Positions 61,678 to 64,000 of a DNA stretch of 64,000 nt are shown here, one piece after another. The first letter of the stretch is position 1. The number at the start of each line of letters is the position of its first letter. The stretch lies in NCBI GenBank assembly GCA_020860605.1, contig JAJBTZ010000090.1, positions 372,001-436,000 on the forward strand, read 5' to 3'. The stretch comes from Ruminococcus sp. Lineage in GTDB: Bacteria; Bacillota; Clostridia; Oscillospirales; Ruminococcaceae. The notes below the pieces were generated by a model, which saw only the letters and a list, made by a program, of their open reading frames with translations, did no database searches and had not been told where the DNA came from. The position numbers were made by a program, and so were the translations under genes.

Positions 61678-62108
61678 AGCAAGCTCTCCTCGGAGTATAC
61701 TTTTCGGACAAGTTCCAGAGCCTTGTCGACTTCCCTTCTCGCTTCGGCAAGGATTTCGTCAGCCTGGCGGTTGGCCTCGGCAACGATTTCCTCAGCCTTA
61801 TGCTGAGCAAGCTGGACATCCGCACCGTTTGAATTAGTTCCGCCAGCGGTGACTCTTATCGCCGTAAGATACTGCTCAAGAGCCTTCTGGGCTTCGGTGA
61901 AGATATCATTGAGGCCCTGGGAAGCATCAGCAACAGTGCCGAAGTGGCTGATGACCTGCTCATTCTCGGCAATTCGGGCTTTGAGTTCTTCATTCTCTTC
62001 CTTGAGCGATTTCTCGCTCTGCTGGAGGGCATAGATGATTTCGACCAGCTCTTCACGGCTGAGCTTCTTGAGCTTAACGCCGGTATCTTTTTTACCGAAA
62101 AGTCCCAC
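61674..62108 (-). CDS. DivIVA-like cytosolic coiled-coil protein (paralog of 27247-27708)
   Basis: MGLFGKKDTGVKLKKLSREELVEIIYALQQSEKSLKEENEELKARIAENEQVISHFGTVADASQGLNDIF. Confidence 0.78.
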   Translation of the reverse strand: MGLFGKKDTGVKLKKLSREELVEIIYALQQSEKSLKEENEELKARIAENEQVISHFGTVADASQGLNDIFTEAQKALEQYLTAIRVTAGGTNSNGADVQLAQHKAEEIVAEANRQADEILAEARREVDKALELVRKVYSEESLL

Positions 62109-62237
62109 AAAAGCGCCTCCAGACTTCGTTCGTTTATAAAACCTCCCACACAGACATGTAGGAGGTTACGACCAATATTCCCGGAACAGGATTAGTTCGG
62201 AGGGAATCTACATGTACTGGGACACTAAAAAATTCAT

Positions 62238-62276
62238 AGTGCCGAAGGCACTCCCCCCCACGCTAGTTTAGGTATT
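62238..62276 (-). promoter_or_regulatory. 5' leader element GAATACCTAAACTAGCGTGGGGGGG + AGTGCC-TTC-GGCACT hairpin
   Basis: Lies between the promoter and the coiled-coil gene; shared architecture with 1008-1048. Confidence 0.5.
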
Positions 62277-62302
62277 CAAAAATATTAAGTATCGATGGGT
62301 AC

Positions 62303-62331
62303 ATAATATCACTTTTTGCCGTCTTTGTCAA
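62303..62331 (-). promoter_or_regulatory. Sigma-A promoter of pilus locus 2
   Basis: Reverse strand TTGACA-17 nt-TATTAT. Confidence 0.7.
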
Positions 62332-62454
62332 CAGGAAATCTGAAGAAAATGTGAAATGTTTGTGAAAGCAAGCTTGCAAGGTTAAATCTTTATGAAAGAA
62401 AAATGGCTTTCAAATCTTTTTACCCCCCAGATTTAAAATTCGACAAAATACGGC

Positions 62455-62482
62455 TTGAAATCTGCGAATCGTGTGGTATAAT
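62455..62482 (+). promoter_or_regulatory. Sigma-A promoter for the Spo0A-C-like gene
   Basis: TTGAAA-16 nt-TATAAT. Confidence 0.65.
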
Positions 62483-62530
62483 AGCGAGCAGTGACGAAGG
62501 TTGTCACAAAAATCAAAGTGAGGTGAAAAT

Positions 62531-62989
62531 ATGGAAGGCGAAGCAACACTGACTGTTAAAATTTATGGAGCAGACAGGGATGAAGCAATTTCGATTCTGA
62601 CTGATTCTGGGCTTAAGTTTCAAATCGAGAAAGTTCCTGATCAGCAAACGCCAAGTGAAAAGCATATAGCAGAATTTCTCATAGATCTTGGCATGTCAAC
62701 AAGCTTGCAGGGATATCTTTACATTAAACAGGCGATAATTCTCGTTCTGAAGGATCCTACATACTTGAGGCGAAATGTAACCCTGAAGCTATATCCTGCG
62801 ATTGCAACTGAGTATGAGACGAAAGCGAGTCGCGTTGAGCGAGCGATTCGGCACGCGGTTACGGCGGTTTTTGAGAGAGGGAACCTTGATGAACTGAACG
62901 AGCTGTTTGCAAACAACATTTCCGAGAAAACCGGCAACCCGACCAACTCGGAGTTTATCGCGAGGATAGCAGAGAAACTGAAGCAGTAA
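62531..62989 (+). CDS. Stand-alone Spo0A C-terminal (DNA-binding) domain protein
   Basis: HIAEFLIDLGMSTSLQGYLYIKQAI...LYPAIATEYETKASRVERAIRHAVTAVFERGN matches the Spo0A effector domain; no receiver domain. Confidence 0.85.
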   Translation: MEGEATLTVKIYGADRDEAISILTDSGLKFQIEKVPDQQTPSEKHIAEFLIDLGMSTSLQGYLYIKQAIILVLKDPTYLRRNVTLKLYPAIATEYETKASRVERAIRHAVTAVFERGNLDELNELFANNISEKTGNPTNSEFIARIAEKLKQ

Positions 62990-62993
62990 TTGA

Positions 62994-63039
62994 AAAGCAG
63001 CGGAGGCCTTTTTAAGAAGGCTTCCGCTGCTTTTTTTGT
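62994..63039. terminator. Bidirectional terminator
   Basis: AAAGCAGCGGAGGCC-TTTTTAAGAA-GGCTTCCGCTGCTTTTTTT between convergent genes. Confidence 0.85.
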
Positions 63040-64000
63040 TTATTTGGTCAGAAGGGATACTGTTTCCACGTGGCTTGTCCTCGGGAACATGTCGAAGGGC
63101 TTGTAACGTCTGAGCTCGTAGCCAGACTGGGTCAGGATTTTCAGGTCACGGGCACAGGTGGCGGGGTTGCAGGAGATGTAGACTAGCTTCCGCGGAGACA
63201 TTTTTGCGATGGCGGAAAGGGTTTCGCTGTCGCAGCCTCTTCTCGGAGGGTCGACGATGACGACATCTGGCTTCTCACCAGCACTACTCAGCTTTTCAGC
63301 GACCGTTCCTGAGTCGCCAGTAAAGAATTCGGCGTTTGCTACACCGTTCATCTCGGCATTTCTTCTGGCGTTTTCAATAGCTGCAGGGACAATTTCGACG
63401 CCAATAAGTCGATTGACTCTTTGAGCCATCGAAAGCCCGACCGTGCCGATTCCACAATACAGGTCAAGAAGAGTCTCACTGCCGTTAAGATCGAGAAAAT
63501 CCCGGGCAGCACTGTAGACATTCTCGGCAGCAGCAGTGTTGACCTGGTAAAAGGAATGAGGGGAAATCTCGACAGACACGCCACACATACTGTCACGGAT
63601 AACTCCAGAGCCATAAAGGCAGGTGTCCTTATTGCCGAGGATGACGTTTGTATTCGCAGAATTTATGTTAAGGAGAATCGTCTTGATAGAGGGAAACTTC
63701 CCGGTGAGCGGTGCAATCATATTTTCAAAAAGCTTCGTCTCCTTTGTGCAAACGAGGCTCAGCATAATCTCGCCTGTGTGGAAACCACGCCTTAAGTAAA
63801 GATGCCGGAGGAGTCCCCTGCCAGTTCTTTCATCATAGACAGAAATTTGATTTTTATTGACATAATCTATAATCTCGCCACAGATTTCTGTGAAGATTTC
63901 TGGCTGAAGAAGGCAATCGGAAATCGGAACGACGCGATGTGACCTCGGCGAGAAGAATCCGCAGTAGGCTCTCCCGTCTGCCATGGCAACCGGGAGCTGG
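63040..64000 (-). CDS. rlmD: 23S rRNA (uracil-5-)-methyltransferase, TrmA/RumA family (5' end beyond window)
   Basis: LLDLYCGIGTVGLSMA, VIVDPPRRGCD, KLVYISCNPATCARDL; reading frame open to the window end. Confidence 0.9.
   Translation of the reverse strand, partial: QLPVAMADGRAYCGFFSPRSHRVVPISDCLLQPEIFTEICGEIIDYVNKNQISVYDERTGRGLLRHLYLRRGFHTGEIMLSLVCTKETKLFENMIAPLTGKFPSIKTILLNINSANTNVILGNKDTCLYGSGVIRDSMCGVSVEISPHSFYQVNTAAAENVYSAARDFLDLNGSETLLDLYCGIGTVGLSMAQRVNRLIGVEIVPAAIENARRNAEMNGVANAEFFTGDSGTVAEKLSSAGEKPDVVIVDPPRRGCDSETLSAIAKMSPRKLVYISCNPATCARDLKILTQSGYELRRYKPFDMFPRTSHVETVSLLTK

Noticed and set aside
62420-62432. Fourth G-run (TTACCCCCCAG)
   Set aside because: No flanking AATACC or hairpin, and outside both transcripts.

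Overview
The window looks like a chromosomal segment from a gut-type Firmicute, probably Clostridia/Oscillospirales (inferred from gene content; no rRNA is present). Housekeeping anchors are an initiator tRNA, rpsB-tsf, radC, and a TrmA/RumA-type 23S rRNA methyltransferase cut by the window end. Around them lie accessory blocks. (1) 3.3-13.2 kb: a LytTR response regulator, a GHKL kinase with no membrane domain, and two heterodimeric ABC exporter pairs. (2) 15.2-27.8 kb: a sortase/pilus operon ordered DivIVA-like coiled coil, signal peptidase I, 2761-aa adhesin, MPETG pilin, class C sortase. (3) 57-62.1 kb: a second, decayed copy of that operon with deletions and fusions, still followed by an intact class C sortase, an LPKTG protein and another sortase. 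(4) 35-43.5 kb: an ECF sigma/DUF4367 pair with three ABC exporter half-transporters and a lipoprotein. (5) 44.6-56.9 kb: a translationally coupled operon of lipoproteins that mix and match a solute-binding-like domain (hallmark EYPDKTVLV) and a propeller-like domain, ending in an ABC-2 transporter. (6) Glycoside hydrolases (GH43-like, GH44-like, GH2). The best candidates for something undescribed are the shuffled lipoprotein/ABC-2 operon, the pilus cassette with its own coiled coil and signal peptidase, and a leader element (GGGGGG plus TTCG hairpin) shared by two surface-protein transcripts. All calls come from reading sequence and translations; no database search was run.
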